From assembly GCF_025685415.1 (NCBI RefSeq), contig NZ_JAGSYB010000001.1:558001-622000 (forward strand): a stretch of 64,000 bases of DNA, read 5' to 3'. The notes under the pieces are model-generated. The model was not told the origin of the DNA, searched no databases, and saw only the letters and a program-made list of their open reading frames with translations. The position numbers and the translations under genes were made by a program. This stretch comes from Terriglobus aquaticus. GTDB lineage: Bacteria > Acidobacteriota > Terriglobia > Terriglobales > Acidobacteriaceae. This document shows positions 56,204 to 63,938 of the stretch, one piece after another. Each line of letters begins with the position of its first letter. The stretch's first letter is position 1.

Positions 56204-57463
56204 CTATTGCTCGATCCGCACGCTGTCGTTGCTGTCCCACTTGCTCATGTCGCTCAGGATGACGGTGTCCCCCTGCTGCAGTCCCCCGAGCACCTGAATT
56301 GAGTTGACCGAAGCGCGGCCGACCTGTACCGGCACCCTCTGCGCGAACTTGCCATCCGAAGACAGCTTGAACAGGCTGAGTGTGCTGTTTTCGTTGCCCT
56401 GGGCCGGCCGGCCTACGTACAGCACGTCGCTCAGCCGGTCTAGATCGATCGTTCCGTCCACGCTCAGGTCGGGCCGTGCGCCTTGGGGCAATGCTCCTTC
56501 TAACGCAACATCGACGGTTACGGTTCCGTTCTGCACGGCGGGATCGACACGGCTGACCTTTCCGGCAATCACGCTGTTGTGCGTGTCGACCGCGGCAGGT
56601 TGACCGATCTGGATGTCTCGCGCCTGCGTTTCCGCAATCTTCAGCGACGCTTTTAACTGATCCGGCTGCACTACCTTGGCCAAGGTTGTGCCAACTGTTA
56701 CGTGTTCGCCGACCTGGTGAGGCAGGTCGACCAGTACACCGTCGATGCCGGCGCGAACGCTTAACGCGTCCTGCTGCTTTTGCTTTAGTGCGAGCAGCGC
56801 CTGTGCCTGCTCCACCTTGGCCTGCTGCACGGCAACCTGAGTGCGAATGGCCTGCTGGTTCAGTTGCAGCCGCTTGCCTTCAATATCGTTGCGGACGCCG
56901 AGTTCATCGGCTTTCCCGCGACTCTCGTTGTATTTGAGGCCGCTGATCACGCCCAGCTTCAGCAGGCTGGCATCGGTCTGTGCCTGCAACTGCGCCTGCT
57001 TCTGATCCTGGCTGACTGTCGCAGCAGCGGCCCGCTGTGTCATGAGGTCGCTCTCGGCCTTGGCACGTGTGTTTTGCAGGTCTGCCTTCGCCGCCTGCAG
57101 TTGCAGTTGGGCGTCCATCAACTGCTGTTGTGTGGAGGGATCGACGAGGTCCATCACGATGGTGTCAGGGTGTACCAGCGCACCAGGCAGTACGCGGATG
57201 CGTACCACCGTGGCTTCGGTCTGGGCCGGGATCAGGCGGATGCGGTCTTCCCGCGGAACCAACGTACCAGGGCCGCGCACCTGCCGCAGGAGCATGCCGC
57301 GCTTGACGGTGTCGGTGAACAGGGGGCCGTCCACCGTAGGCACTGCCGGCTTAAGCCGGACGACGAAGAAGGCTAGCGCCGCGAGCACCACCGCTCCCAC
57401 AGCAGCGAAGAGAATGGTTCGGCGTTGCCGTTTGCGCCTCAGATCGGGACGAGCGATATCCAT
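56204..57463 (-). CDS. HlyD/MacA-type periplasmic adaptor, first gene of the operon
   Basis: The protein has 419 residues. A single N-terminal membrane anchor (TILFAAVGAVVLAALAFFVV, residues 16-35) precedes a long coiled-coil hairpin, residues ~115-245, rich in Gln and Ala (QLQLQAAKADLQNTRAKAES ... VQQAKVEQAQALLALKQKQQ). Lipoyl halves and beta-barrel surround it (GIDGVLVDLPHQVGEHVTVG). It connects the ABC permeases to TolC. No Shine-Dalgarno precedes the ATG, and the proposed sigma54 start point would give a very short leader. It is the promoter-proximal gene of a nine-gene transcript. Confidence 0.9.
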   Translation of the reverse strand: MDIARPDLRRKRQRRTILFAAVGAVVLAALAFFVVRLKPAVPTVDGPLFTDTVKRGMLLRQVRGPGTLVPREDRIRLIPAQTEATVVRIRVLPGALVHPDTIVMDLVDPSTQQQLMDAQLQLQAAKADLQNTRAKAESDLMTQRAAAATVSQDQKQAQLQAQTDASLLKLGVISGLKYNESRGKADELGVRNDIEGKRLQLNQQAIRTQVAVQQAKVEQAQALLALKQKQQDALSVRAGIDGVLVDLPHQVGEHVTVGTTLAKVVQPDQLKASLKIAETQARDIQIGQPAAVDTHNSVIAGKVSRVDPAVQNGTVTVDVALEGALPQGARPDLSVDGTIDLDRLSDVLYVGRPAQGNENSTLSLFKLSSDGKFAQRVPVQVGRASVNSIQVLGGLQQGDTVILSDMSKWDSNDSVRIEQ

Positions 57464-57477
57464 GCGCCGGTTCTAGA

Positions 57478-57494
57478 TGCACGCACCTGCCCAA
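57478..57494 (-). promoter_or_regulatory. Candidate sigma54 (-24/-12) promoter of the ABC efflux operon
   Basis: On the minus strand the sequence is TTGGGCAGGTGCGTGCA: GG and GC are separated by exactly 10 bases as required, with TTGG and TGCA matching the consensus ends. It lies directly before the adaptor gene. The inner bases (GCAG in place of CACG) match less well. The predicted start point would be about 5 bases before the ATG. Confidence 0.45.
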
Positions 57495-57572
57495 ACTCCC
57501 ACTGAGAGAAACGCGTCAAAACGGCGCATTCTGGCGACAGGCCTCTTCTCCAGGTGTTCGTTTACGTTTTGC

Positions 57573-57590
57573 GTGTCCGATCCCGGACAC
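57573..57590. promoter_or_regulatory. 18-bp dyad, candidate upstream activator site
   Basis: GTGTCCG-ATCC-CGGACAC is a perfect 7-bp inverted repeat. It is centred about 90 bp upstream of the proposed -24 element, a usual distance for NtrC-family enhancers, many of which contain TGTC...GACA. The operon encodes its own NtrC-type regulator. Confidence 0.55.
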
Positions 57591-57830
57591 ATAGGATCGA
57601 GAAAATCTAGTCGTGACCTGGTTGAAGATGCATGAAGCGCTGGGCAGCTATGCCACGCGGCTGGACACGGCAATATCCCTTTGTCAATCTTCCACCCAGA
57701 ACGCCGCTCTATCTGACTAGCCGTGCGCAGATGGGGAGAAAGCACCGAGATTAGAAAGCTCCACCTCGTGCCATTCGCATTGGACCCTAAGCCAAGTCAC
57801 CACAGAGTCGATTCGCCGACGGCAGAGCAA

Positions 57831-58208
57831 TCAGCAGGTCATGTTCGGATTTTGGTAGGTATCCGCGTTGTCCGCATCACTCCTGTCAAGACAGGCGAAA
57901 TCCTTTTCGACAACAAGGGCGATCGGCTGCACGGCACCGGTTTCGACCTGCGCGTAGATACCCACCTGGTCGCTTGTGGCCCAGTGCAGGATCTGTTCTG
58001 CCGGAATGCTGACTAGAATCTCATTGCCCGTAAAACGAACCTCGGGGATGTTGGTTCCAACCGTCTGCTCAATCGCGTATGTAAACCGCGCAGAAGGATC
58101 CGGACCAAGGCATAGGGTTTCCTGGAGTCGCGCGCCCGTGTGCAGAGCTGCTACCTCCGAGCGCAGAACGCGCAAACGCAACGAATTCTTCGCCAGCCTC
58201 AATTTCAT
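57831..58208 (-). CDS. DUF7009-like protein coupled to fdhD
   Basis: The protein has 125 residues and no signal peptide. The start MKLRLAKNSLRLRVLRSEVAAL and the later FTYAIEQTVGTNIPEVRFTGNEILVSIP match the DUF7009 pattern as I remember it. It overlaps the fdhD stop by ATGA, so translation is coupled. A role with formate dehydrogenase or molybdenum-cofactor handling is suggested only by this coupling. Confidence 0.75.
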   Translation of the reverse strand: MKLRLAKNSLRLRVLRSEVAALHTGARLQETLCLGPDPSARFTYAIEQTVGTNIPEVRFTGNEILVSIPAEQILHWATSDQVGIYAQVETGAVQPIALVVEKDFACLDRSDADNADTYQNPNMTC

Positions 58209-59101
58209 CTCAGGTCCTTCCGTACAGGGTGTGTCTCGACACGATCCGCTCCGTGGTAAATGTTAAAACTCTGTTCGCGGAGAAAGCCCACTAGAGTCAC
58301 ATCGAACTCGCGCGCAATCTCTACCGCCATGCTGGAAGGAGCCCCGACGGAAACCACCGCGGAAACGCCAGCCATAACACTCTTCTGCAACAGTTCGAAG
58401 CTCGCGCGCCCAGAAAGCAGCAGAATGCAATCACGGAGCGGAGTACGATCAGCGAGGAACTCTCTTCCGATGAGTTTGTCACAGGCATTGTGGCGTCCCA
58501 CGTCTTCCCGCAACGCCAGCAACTGACCCTTCGCATCAAACAGCCCGCACGCATGAATCCCGCCAGTAGCTTCGAAAGCTTGTTGTCGAGCACGCAACAA
58601 TGCGGGAAGCTGTTGAAGCGTTTCGGCCGATAGTGTGAGGCGATTAGGCGCGCGGGGAGGACATACGCTTCGGATTGCTAGAAGCGAAGCTTTGCCACAA
58701 ATCCCGCAGCTTGAGGTGGTATAGAAGTTGCGCTCCAGCGATCCCAGATTGAACTGAACGGAAGGCTCGAGCGTGACCCGCAGAGTGTTCCGCGATGCGC
58801 GTGGTTCGTGCCCCTTTGAACCCTGCACGATCTGTATGCTCTCGATCTGTGCTGCGTCGGTGAGGATCCCTTCCGTCAGCAGAAAGCCAGCAACTAATTC
58901 CTGATCGTTCCCGGGTGTTCGCATTGTGACGGAGATAGATCGGGTGACGCGATCATCGCGAGGACCGTATCGGAGTTGCAGTTCCAGCGGTTCCTCGACC
59001 GCGATCACATCGTCACAGGCGATCAGATGACCGTTCTGCATTCGCGTGATGTCAGCCTTCTGAGTGGCCTGATCTCCCGAAACGGATTCAACGCTTACCA
59101 T
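58205..59101 (-). CDS. fdhD: Formate dehydrogenase accessory sulfurtransferase FdhD
   Basis: The protein has 298 residues from the ATG at 59101, with GTGGAG 4-5 bases upstream; the frame is open to 59401 but the extension is not conserved-looking. It contains the CxxC pair at 132-135 (TTSSCGICGKAS), which relays sulfur from a cysteine desulfurase to the molybdenum cofactor. Other FdhD marks are ELVAGFLLTEGI, FEATGGIHACGLFD, REDVGRHNACDKLIG and LLLSGRASFELLQKSVMAGV. No formate dehydrogenase gene is visible, so its client lies elsewhere. Confidence 0.93.
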   Translation of the reverse strand: MVSVESVSGDQATQKADITRMQNGHLIACDDVIAVEEPLELQLRYGPRDDRVTRSISVTMRTPGNDQELVAGFLLTEGILTDAAQIESIQIVQGSKGHEPRASRNTLRVTLEPSVQFNLGSLERNFYTTSSCGICGKASLLAIRSVCPPRAPNRLTLSAETLQQLPALLRARQQAFEATGGIHACGLFDAKGQLLALREDVGRHNACDKLIGREFLADRTPLRDCILLLSGRASFELLQKSVMAGVSAVVSVGAPSSMAVEIAREFDVTLVGFLREQSFNIYHGADRVETHPVRKDLR

Positions 59102-59438
59102 GACGCTCCACCGCGACGTCGCTGGAGCCGTTCCCATGTGATTGCGATTGCGATGGGAGGCCGGGCCGCATGGACAGTCTACGGCAGGTATAGCCAACGG
59201 GTTTGCCGGGCTCTGCCGCTTGGATCGAGGCTGCAAGATGCCAGCCTGCCTCGGTCTTGCATGATCGTGCGAGACCAAAATGCGGCACATTAGGGCATCT
59301 GCAATTGCGAACCAGACAGCATGCGGAGCAAACAGCGGCGTGGGGCTGGTTGAGACACCGCGCGGAACGCGTCCAGCTAGCCCGGTTCCGAAACTGTGCA
59401 CTAAGTGGGAGATGGCTGGTAAGTGCAGCGCTCATTGA
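59102..59438. other. Upstream region of fdhD, end of backbone
   Basis: These 337 bp lie between the fdhD start and the tRNA-Glu half. No gene or RNA is recognised; the leftward promoter of fdhD is expected here. Confidence 0.5.
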
Positions 59439-59479
59439 CGGCCACGATGGGATTCGAACCCATGTTACCGCCGTGAAAG
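59439..59479 (-). other. tRNA-Glu(TTC) 3' half, putative att site at island 2 left end
   Basis: On the minus strand the sequence begins with the anticodon loop CTTTCAC, then GGCGG, TAAC, T-arm ATGGG-TTCGAAT-CCCAT, acceptor strand CGTGGCC and G. The following TCA means CCA is not encoded. The 5' half is missing: bases before the loop (GGTCC) do not pair with GGCGG. The break is at the same place as in the tRNA-Asp half at 19751. The element should extend right, with an intact tRNA-Glu beyond the window. Confidence 0.85.
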
Positions 59480-59558
59480 GGACCCGAGGGGCCGTAACCC
59501 ATTGACTTCATTGGGCACGGTTGGCGCTTTACGGCACCCTTGGAGCCCTGAAGAAGCT

Positions 59559-59580
59559 TTATTGCACCCTTATTGAACCC
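59559..59580 (-). repeat. Tandem 11-bp arm repeats at island 2 end
   Basis: On the minus strand GGGTTCAATAA is followed directly by GGGTGCAATAA, 79 bp before the tRNA-Glu half. A third, weaker copy GGGTGCCGTAA is at about 59530-59540. The pair differs from 19649-19670 at three positions only. Confidence 0.7.
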
Positions 59581-59657
59581 ACGTTCTCGGCGCGGAACGG
59601 GCTCTCCATCTGAGCCAAGAAACGAGCTATACTGAGCTGGAGAGGTGTTTGATATCG

Positions 59658-60080
59658 ATGATCGAACCCCAATCCATTGCTGAGATCCTCGGGCTCGGAC
59701 CTTCCATCCGGACCGTCAGTGAACTGGAGTCTGCCGTCTCGGCCGGGCTCCCGAAACGCTCCCTAGAAAAGCTGTCCACTCGTCTTTACGAGGATCGTCG
59801 TGTGGCGAACGCCTACAAGTTCAAGGTTGTGCCAGCGGCAACGTGGAAGCGGCGGACCAGGCGTCTCTCCGTAGACGAGAGCGAGCGGACCGAGAGGCTG
59901 GCGCGCGTGCTCGCACAAGCAGAGTACGCCTGGGATGATCGGGATCAAGCGCGCGAGTGGATGAACAAGCCACACCGCGAGCTCAATGACCGAACTCCCC
60001 TTGAAGTGGCTCGCACGGAGCTCGGCGCGCGCCGTGTCGAAGACCTGCTCGAGAAACTCTTCTACGGACTCCCCGTCTAG
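59658..60080 (+). CDS. Xre/MbcA/ParS-type antitoxin (DUF2384)
   Basis: The protein has 140 residues from the ATG at 59658, with GGAGAGGTG upstream; a TTG at 59649 is an alternative. The N-terminal half is helical (SIAEILGLGPSIRTVSELES, KRSLEKLSTRLYEDRRVANA). The C-terminal DUF2384 part contains AQAEYAWDDRDQAREWMNKP and DRTPLEVARTELGARRVEDLLEKLFYGLPV, the segment that blocks the toxin active site. It ends 2 bp before the RES toxin gene. It should repress its own promoter in the 178 bp next to the tRNA-Glu half. Confidence 0.9.
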   Translation: MIEPQSIAEILGLGPSIRTVSELESAVSAGLPKRSLEKLSTRLYEDRRVANAYKFKVVPAATWKRRTRRLSVDESERTERLARVLAQAEYAWDDRDQAREWMNKPHRELNDRTPLEVARTELGARRVEDLLEKLFYGLPV

Positions 60081-60082
60081 CG

Positions 60083-60538
60083 ATGATCGCGTACCGGATC
60101 GCGGATGCGCGCCACCCGATCTTTGACGGAACCGGGGCCATGCTCCGGGGAGGCCGTTGGAACTCCATTGGTCAGCGCGTCATCTATGCCGCCGAAAGCT
60201 ATGCCGGCGCGATGCTTGAAATCCTTGTGCACGCCAATCTGACGCTCCCTCCCAAGCATCATCAGGTCGTCCGGATCGCCATGCCGGAGAGTGTCGCGAT
60301 CGAGACTCTATCGCCGTCTGCGCTGCCAGGTTGGGATGCCGAGGATGTGACTACGGCACGAGCTTTTGGTGATGCGTGGCTTCGGGAGGGTCGAACCGCA
60401 GTTCTCCGTGTGCCAAGCGTCGTCACCGAAGGACGCGAGTACAACATTCTCATTAACCAAGCCCATAGTGCCGCCAGATTGATCGAAGCTTCCGCTCCCG
60501 AACGGGTACGCTGGGACACTCGATTGTTTACACGTTGA
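60083..60538 (+). CDS. RES-domain toxin (NAD+-degrading family)
   Basis: The protein has 151 residues, the usual size. RES signatures are seen: YRIADARHP at the start, MLRGGRWNSIGQRVIYAAES, EILVH, and a late VTEGREYNILINQAHS. The Arg of GGRWN, the Tyr of VIYAAES and the Glu of LEILVH correspond to the R, E and associated residues of the domain. Characterised members (MbcT, ParT) degrade or use NAD+ and stop growth. It is the second gene of the toxin-antitoxin pair at the island edge. Confidence 0.9.
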   Translation: MIAYRIADARHPIFDGTGAMLRGGRWNSIGQRVIYAAESYAGAMLEILVHANLTLPPKHHQVVRIAMPESVAIETLSPSALPGWDAEDVTTARAFGDAWLREGRTAVLRVPSVVTEGREYNILINQAHSAARLIEASAPERVRWDTRLFTR

Positions 60539-60760
60539 CCGTAGCGCGTATTTCGGGGGCGGCACCAAACCGGATTGAAAACACACCGAAGCTTCGAACC
60601 TGTGTCGATCGGAGGGTGGCGCCGGTGCCCTCACTTTATGCCGGTCCCAAACCTCGCAGAGCCGAAACCAGGGATGCCAATCTTAGCTAGTCGCAGAATG
60701 TATCCGGCCGCTCTCGGGCTTGTTGCCAGTTCCAGCGCATGATGAATAGCTGCTCTCTTT

Positions 60761-60792
60761 ATCAATCAATAAAGCCGCCTATTGTGATTGAT
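60761..60792. repeat. Inverted repeat in the gap after the RES toxin
   Basis: ATCAATCA (60761-60768) pairs perfectly with TGATTGAT (60785-60792), and ATA/TAT extends the stem with a two-base bulge. It is AT-rich in a GC-rich setting. It could be a terminator or binding site. The 420 bp from 60539 to 60959 contain no other clear feature; a possible 80-residue leftward frame (60766-61008) ends inside this repeat and is doubtful. Confidence 0.45.
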
Positions 60793-60959
60793 TGCTGGGG
60801 CGTCCTTAGGTCCTGCTCTCTTAACTCGGACTGCCCTCTTCACTCCCCGCTTCATAGATAGTAAGCGCTGTTGCGGAAAGAGACTGGCGTGCTTCCGGAG
60901 CAGTTCGTGCATCACGCGAACGCTGATGCGGGCGGCGAAACTGACCTCTCTGTCGAGCT

Positions 60960-61106
60960 TCACGTCCACGTCTGAAAGTCTGGCATCCGCAGAGGCTTCG
61001 CAGCCCATTTAACCGTTCGAATGGCTACGATCAGCGCAGTCGCAATCAGAATGGACGGCCCCAGCTTCGGCCAGTCTAGTCGGATGTCGTGACCCACAAC
61101 TTTCAT
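60960..61106 (-). CDS. Possible small single-pass membrane protein
   Basis: A 48-residue frame starts at the ATG at 61106. It has one hydrophobic segment (GPSILIATALIVAI) flanked by DWPK and RTVKWAAKP, a plausible membrane topology. GCAATG-like spacing before the start shows only a weak Shine-Dalgarno. Family not recognised; it may be spurious. Confidence 0.3.
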   Translation of the reverse strand: MKVVGHDIRLDWPKLGPSILIATALIVAIRTVKWAAKPLRMPDFQTWT

Positions 61107-61346
61107 TGCTGAAGTATAGGCGAATACACGGCGAAGATGTAAAGATGAAAGCTGTGCGTCCGCTCGAGTCCGAGGAGATGGAGATGGACGAAGCCAATCC
61201 GAAAGTCGGCCACGTGAGGAATAATGGCCCTGAACTGCTGCGAGCTGAGCGTGCGGCGCAGAACGAAGAATTATCGTTTTGAGGCGAGAAAAGATCACTG
61301 ACGATAAGGCGACTTGTCGTTACCAATTGCTAAGCTCAAAGGTCTT

Positions 61347-62411
61347 CTAACGACTGTTCGAAATCTCGAGGAGATAAGCCGTGGGATTGTCTAGCAGCAG
61401 CTTCCGCCTTGATTGAGCGAATTGACTGGCCACCGAAATGACTCCTGACGTTACAGTGACGAGCTCACCGAGATGTGTCCAGACCGTAGCGGGCAGTGCC
61501 TCGCGAACCGTCAACGCCGTGCCGATCATTGCCGCTGCAGAGATCACTTGGGTAGTATTAAGCGCAACCAAAGCCTGCAACTTCATTGCGTCTTTCAACT
61601 CTTTGTAATCATCCTCCATCGACTGCTTCAGTTCAGCTTTAGCGATCCCTTTGTCTCGCTCTGACATGCCTGACGTCATAACCGCCGCCTGCTTGCGTAA
61701 ATGATCCGACAGCCTGTGACGCAGCTTCCTAAGTCGATATCCACTCTCCCTCTGTTCTTCGAGCCGCAGTGCGATGAGTGAATCGAGTGAGAACTGCCTT
61801 GGATCGATTATGTCCAGTGCGATCTGGGTAATAGACAGCTCAGCTTCACTTCTCGATGCGTCAGCAAAGAGACTTTGGACCGGCTCGTCAGACTTTAGCA
61901 AGTCGTTATCGATGAACAGGCCCGCCAAGCCCGCATACGTCTCACTTCTATCAGTGACACGGACAAGCGAATCTCCAGCGCAACAGTCTGCAAGGAGACT
62001 CATAAGTACTAAGCCCGTAGGTGCGGAAGTTGCGTAATGGCTAGGGCGCCTGCGGATCGGTTGAGCCATCCCCGATCTTTGAAGGAGATCCCAGGTCTTG
62101 TGGAGGATTTTGTGTTTGAAGAGTTCATGAACTTCTCTGTCAGCAGAGTGCGCGCGAAGATAAAACGCAGGAGGAAGGGGGCGCCGAATGAAATCTTCAA
62201 CAAGACTATGTAAGCGTTCCTTCTCTTGCTCCGATGGGTAGAGCGTCTTTCCAACCAGATCGAACGCTTCTCTCTCCTGGTCGGGACCGTCTTCGATGCG
62301 ATATCCCGGCCACGGTACGATTGTGTGAATCTCGTCCCAAAGTAGGAGCGACGACTTTAGCATCGATTCATTGCGAATCTTCGTATGTGGGTAGTAGAGG
62401 GCGCTGTACAT
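61347..62411 (-). CDS. DUF6236-like protein
   Basis: The protein has 354 residues. The N-terminus MYSALYYPHTKIRNESMLKS with LLLWDEIHTIVPWPGY matches the DUF6236 pattern (ALYYP, LLWD, I..IVP) as I recall it. The rest is mainly helical, with a hydrophobic segment about residues 280-330 (VALNTTQVISAAAMIGTALTV, VTVTSGVISVASQF). A long charged helix precedes it (RLRKLRHRLSDHLRKQAAVM). Members are scattered in accessory regions; function unknown. It is alone, reading left, 423 bp from the PLD gene. Confidence 0.65.
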   Translation of the reverse strand: MYSALYYPHTKIRNESMLKSSLLLWDEIHTIVPWPGYRIEDGPDQEREAFDLVGKTLYPSEQEKERLHSLVEDFIRRPLPPAFYLRAHSADREVHELFKHKILHKTWDLLQRSGMAQPIRRRPSHYATSAPTGLVLMSLLADCCAGDSLVRVTDRSETYAGLAGLFIDNDLLKSDEPVQSLFADASRSEAELSITQIALDIIDPRQFSLDSLIALRLEEQRESGYRLRKLRHRLSDHLRKQAAVMTSGMSERDKGIAKAELKQSMEDDYKELKDAMKLQALVALNTTQVISAAAMIGTALTVREALPATVWTHLGELVTVTSGVISVASQFAQSRRKLLLDNPTAYLLEISNSR

Positions 62412-62834
62412 GGTGTTCCCACTTTAGCCGAACCGCGAATTTTTGGTGCAAGGCTTCATGTTCTGCATCCATTCGGCTGGTCACCTGCCAACGACATGAC
62501 TGCTCGAACTGGATGCAGGTGCTGCAGAGACTCAAATGGACTATCCGATGCGACCCCGCCCTTTCGGAGTTCAAGTCCTAATTAAACGCGGTTTTCGGAA
62601 ATCATCGCGTCCATGCTTACCGTTGTGCCGCATCACTGACGACACGTCTACTTATCGGTATCGCGTATCGAGACTAGATGGTGACTTGGCGATTATGGAC
62701 CCACTTAGAACGCTGGGTCTAATCTCCGCAGAGACGATCACGCGGAATCGATCCGACTGTTCCATTCGCCATAGGATCTGCGTACACTCCTAGCGAAATT
62801 GGTTAGCAAGCAGGGTCTATGTCATGCTTGCCGA
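62412..62834. other. Divergent intergenic region, no gene seen
   Basis: This spacer lies between the leftward DUF6236 gene and the rightward PLD gene and should carry both promoters. Base composition is lower in GC than the flanks, and the short frames in it look random. Confidence 0.5.
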
Positions 62835-63884
62835 ATGGAATTTCTGACAGACGGAATTGGGGACTGCTTACTCAACACTCTGCGTAAGGCAACCCGGGTT
62901 CGCATCGCGAGCGCGTTCTTCTGCCCTGGTAGCGGGACTCTTGAACTGCTGAACGCCGTAAAACATTTAACGCTAGTTGTCTCGGAAGAGTTCACGATCA
63001 ACGATCCGCACAAGCTGGAAACGTTGACGGCAGCGATAAAGCTATCGGTCCCACCAGATAGCGACGACGGCAAACTGCACGCAAAGGTGTTCATCGCGGA
63101 TATGCCAAACGGCGATGCCTGGGTTCTCATCGGTTCTGCCAATCTGACAGAACAGGGACTGTTCTACAACCAGGAGGCATGCATCGCCTTGGACTCGGCC
63201 AGGCCCGAAGATCGCAGGCACATCACGGACGCGCAACATTGGTTTGAGCTTCTTGAGAAGCGCGCCAGGCCAATCAACATGATCCAGGCAAAGGCAATCT
63301 GGAAAACGCGCAGCCAGCAGCGTCTGAGCACCGTAGCCAAGTCAAACCAACCGGCCCCCTCATATTGGGCCATCAAGACGACGGAGGGCGGTAACACCCA
63401 CTCGATTGAGCATTGGGATATGTTCGAACGCGAAAGCGTCATCGCTCTTGGATGGGAAGCGGTGGCGGTTGATCCGTCTGCCGTAGACGACGAGACACTC
63501 CAACAGGCTGTAGCTCAAGCCTTCCCGGACATGAAGCCGCGTTCCAGGAGCTTCGCTGCGCGAACACTTCGCAATTTCACTGCAATGCCCGTTGGATCAC
63601 TCGTGATGATCTGCCATGGGTATTCGTCGACCGCGAAGGATCACAATCTTGTGAAGGTTTACGCTTTTGCGCGCGTCGCCGACGATCTCAAAGCCGTTCC
63701 CTTTGTCGCTGGGGAATGGCGGTTCAGGCGCCCCGTGATAATGCAGATTGTACACAAGACCTTGACCGTGGGGATGATGCGCAAGCTACTCGAGCTTGGC
63801 AGCTTTATGACGACGCTGCACGAGCTGGATCGTAGCGGCGTCGAAGCCGTGGCGCAGGAACTAGGGATACAGATTGGAGTGTAG
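62835..63884 (+). CDS. PLD-family nuclease-like protein with EVE/PUA-like C-terminal domain
   Basis: The protein has 349 residues from the ATG at 62835; an in-frame GTG at 62799 adds 12. The N-terminal half is a single phospholipase-D-type domain: IASAFFCPGSGTLELL, then KLHAKVFIAD (the HxK motif), and VLIGSANLTEQGLF (G-S-N). This resembles helicase-associated PLD nucleases that dimerise to form one active site. The C-terminal ~180 residues (YWAIKTTEGGNT, FERESVIALGWEAVAVD, MPVGSLVMICHGY, VYAFARVADDL) resemble EVE/PUA-like or McrB-associated recognition domains: W at the start, IALGW and GSLVM. Together they suggest a defence effector recognising modified bases. Only the PLD part is confident. 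Confidence 0.75.
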   Translation: MEFLTDGIGDCLLNTLRKATRVRIASAFFCPGSGTLELLNAVKHLTLVVSEEFTINDPHKLETLTAAIKLSVPPDSDDGKLHAKVFIADMPNGDAWVLIGSANLTEQGLFYNQEACIALDSARPEDRRHITDAQHWFELLEKRARPINMIQAKAIWKTRSQQRLSTVAKSNQPAPSYWAIKTTEGGNTHSIEHWDMFERESVIALGWEAVAVDPSAVDDETLQQAVAQAFPDMKPRSRSFAARTLRNFTAMPVGSLVMICHGYSSTAKDHNLVKVYAFARVADDLKAVPFVAGEWRFRRPVIMQIVHKTLTVGMMRKLLELGSFMTTLHELDRSGVEAVAQELGIQIGV

Positions 63885-63938
63885 AAGACGAATGGGCGTT
63901 TAATCCGGTCGAGGTAGCGGGATGCCGCCAGTGACACT

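Noticed and set aside
60766-61008. 80-codon leftward frame in the second island
   Set aside because: It ends inside an inverted repeat, lacks a Shine-Dalgarno and recognisable features, so it is not listed as a gene.
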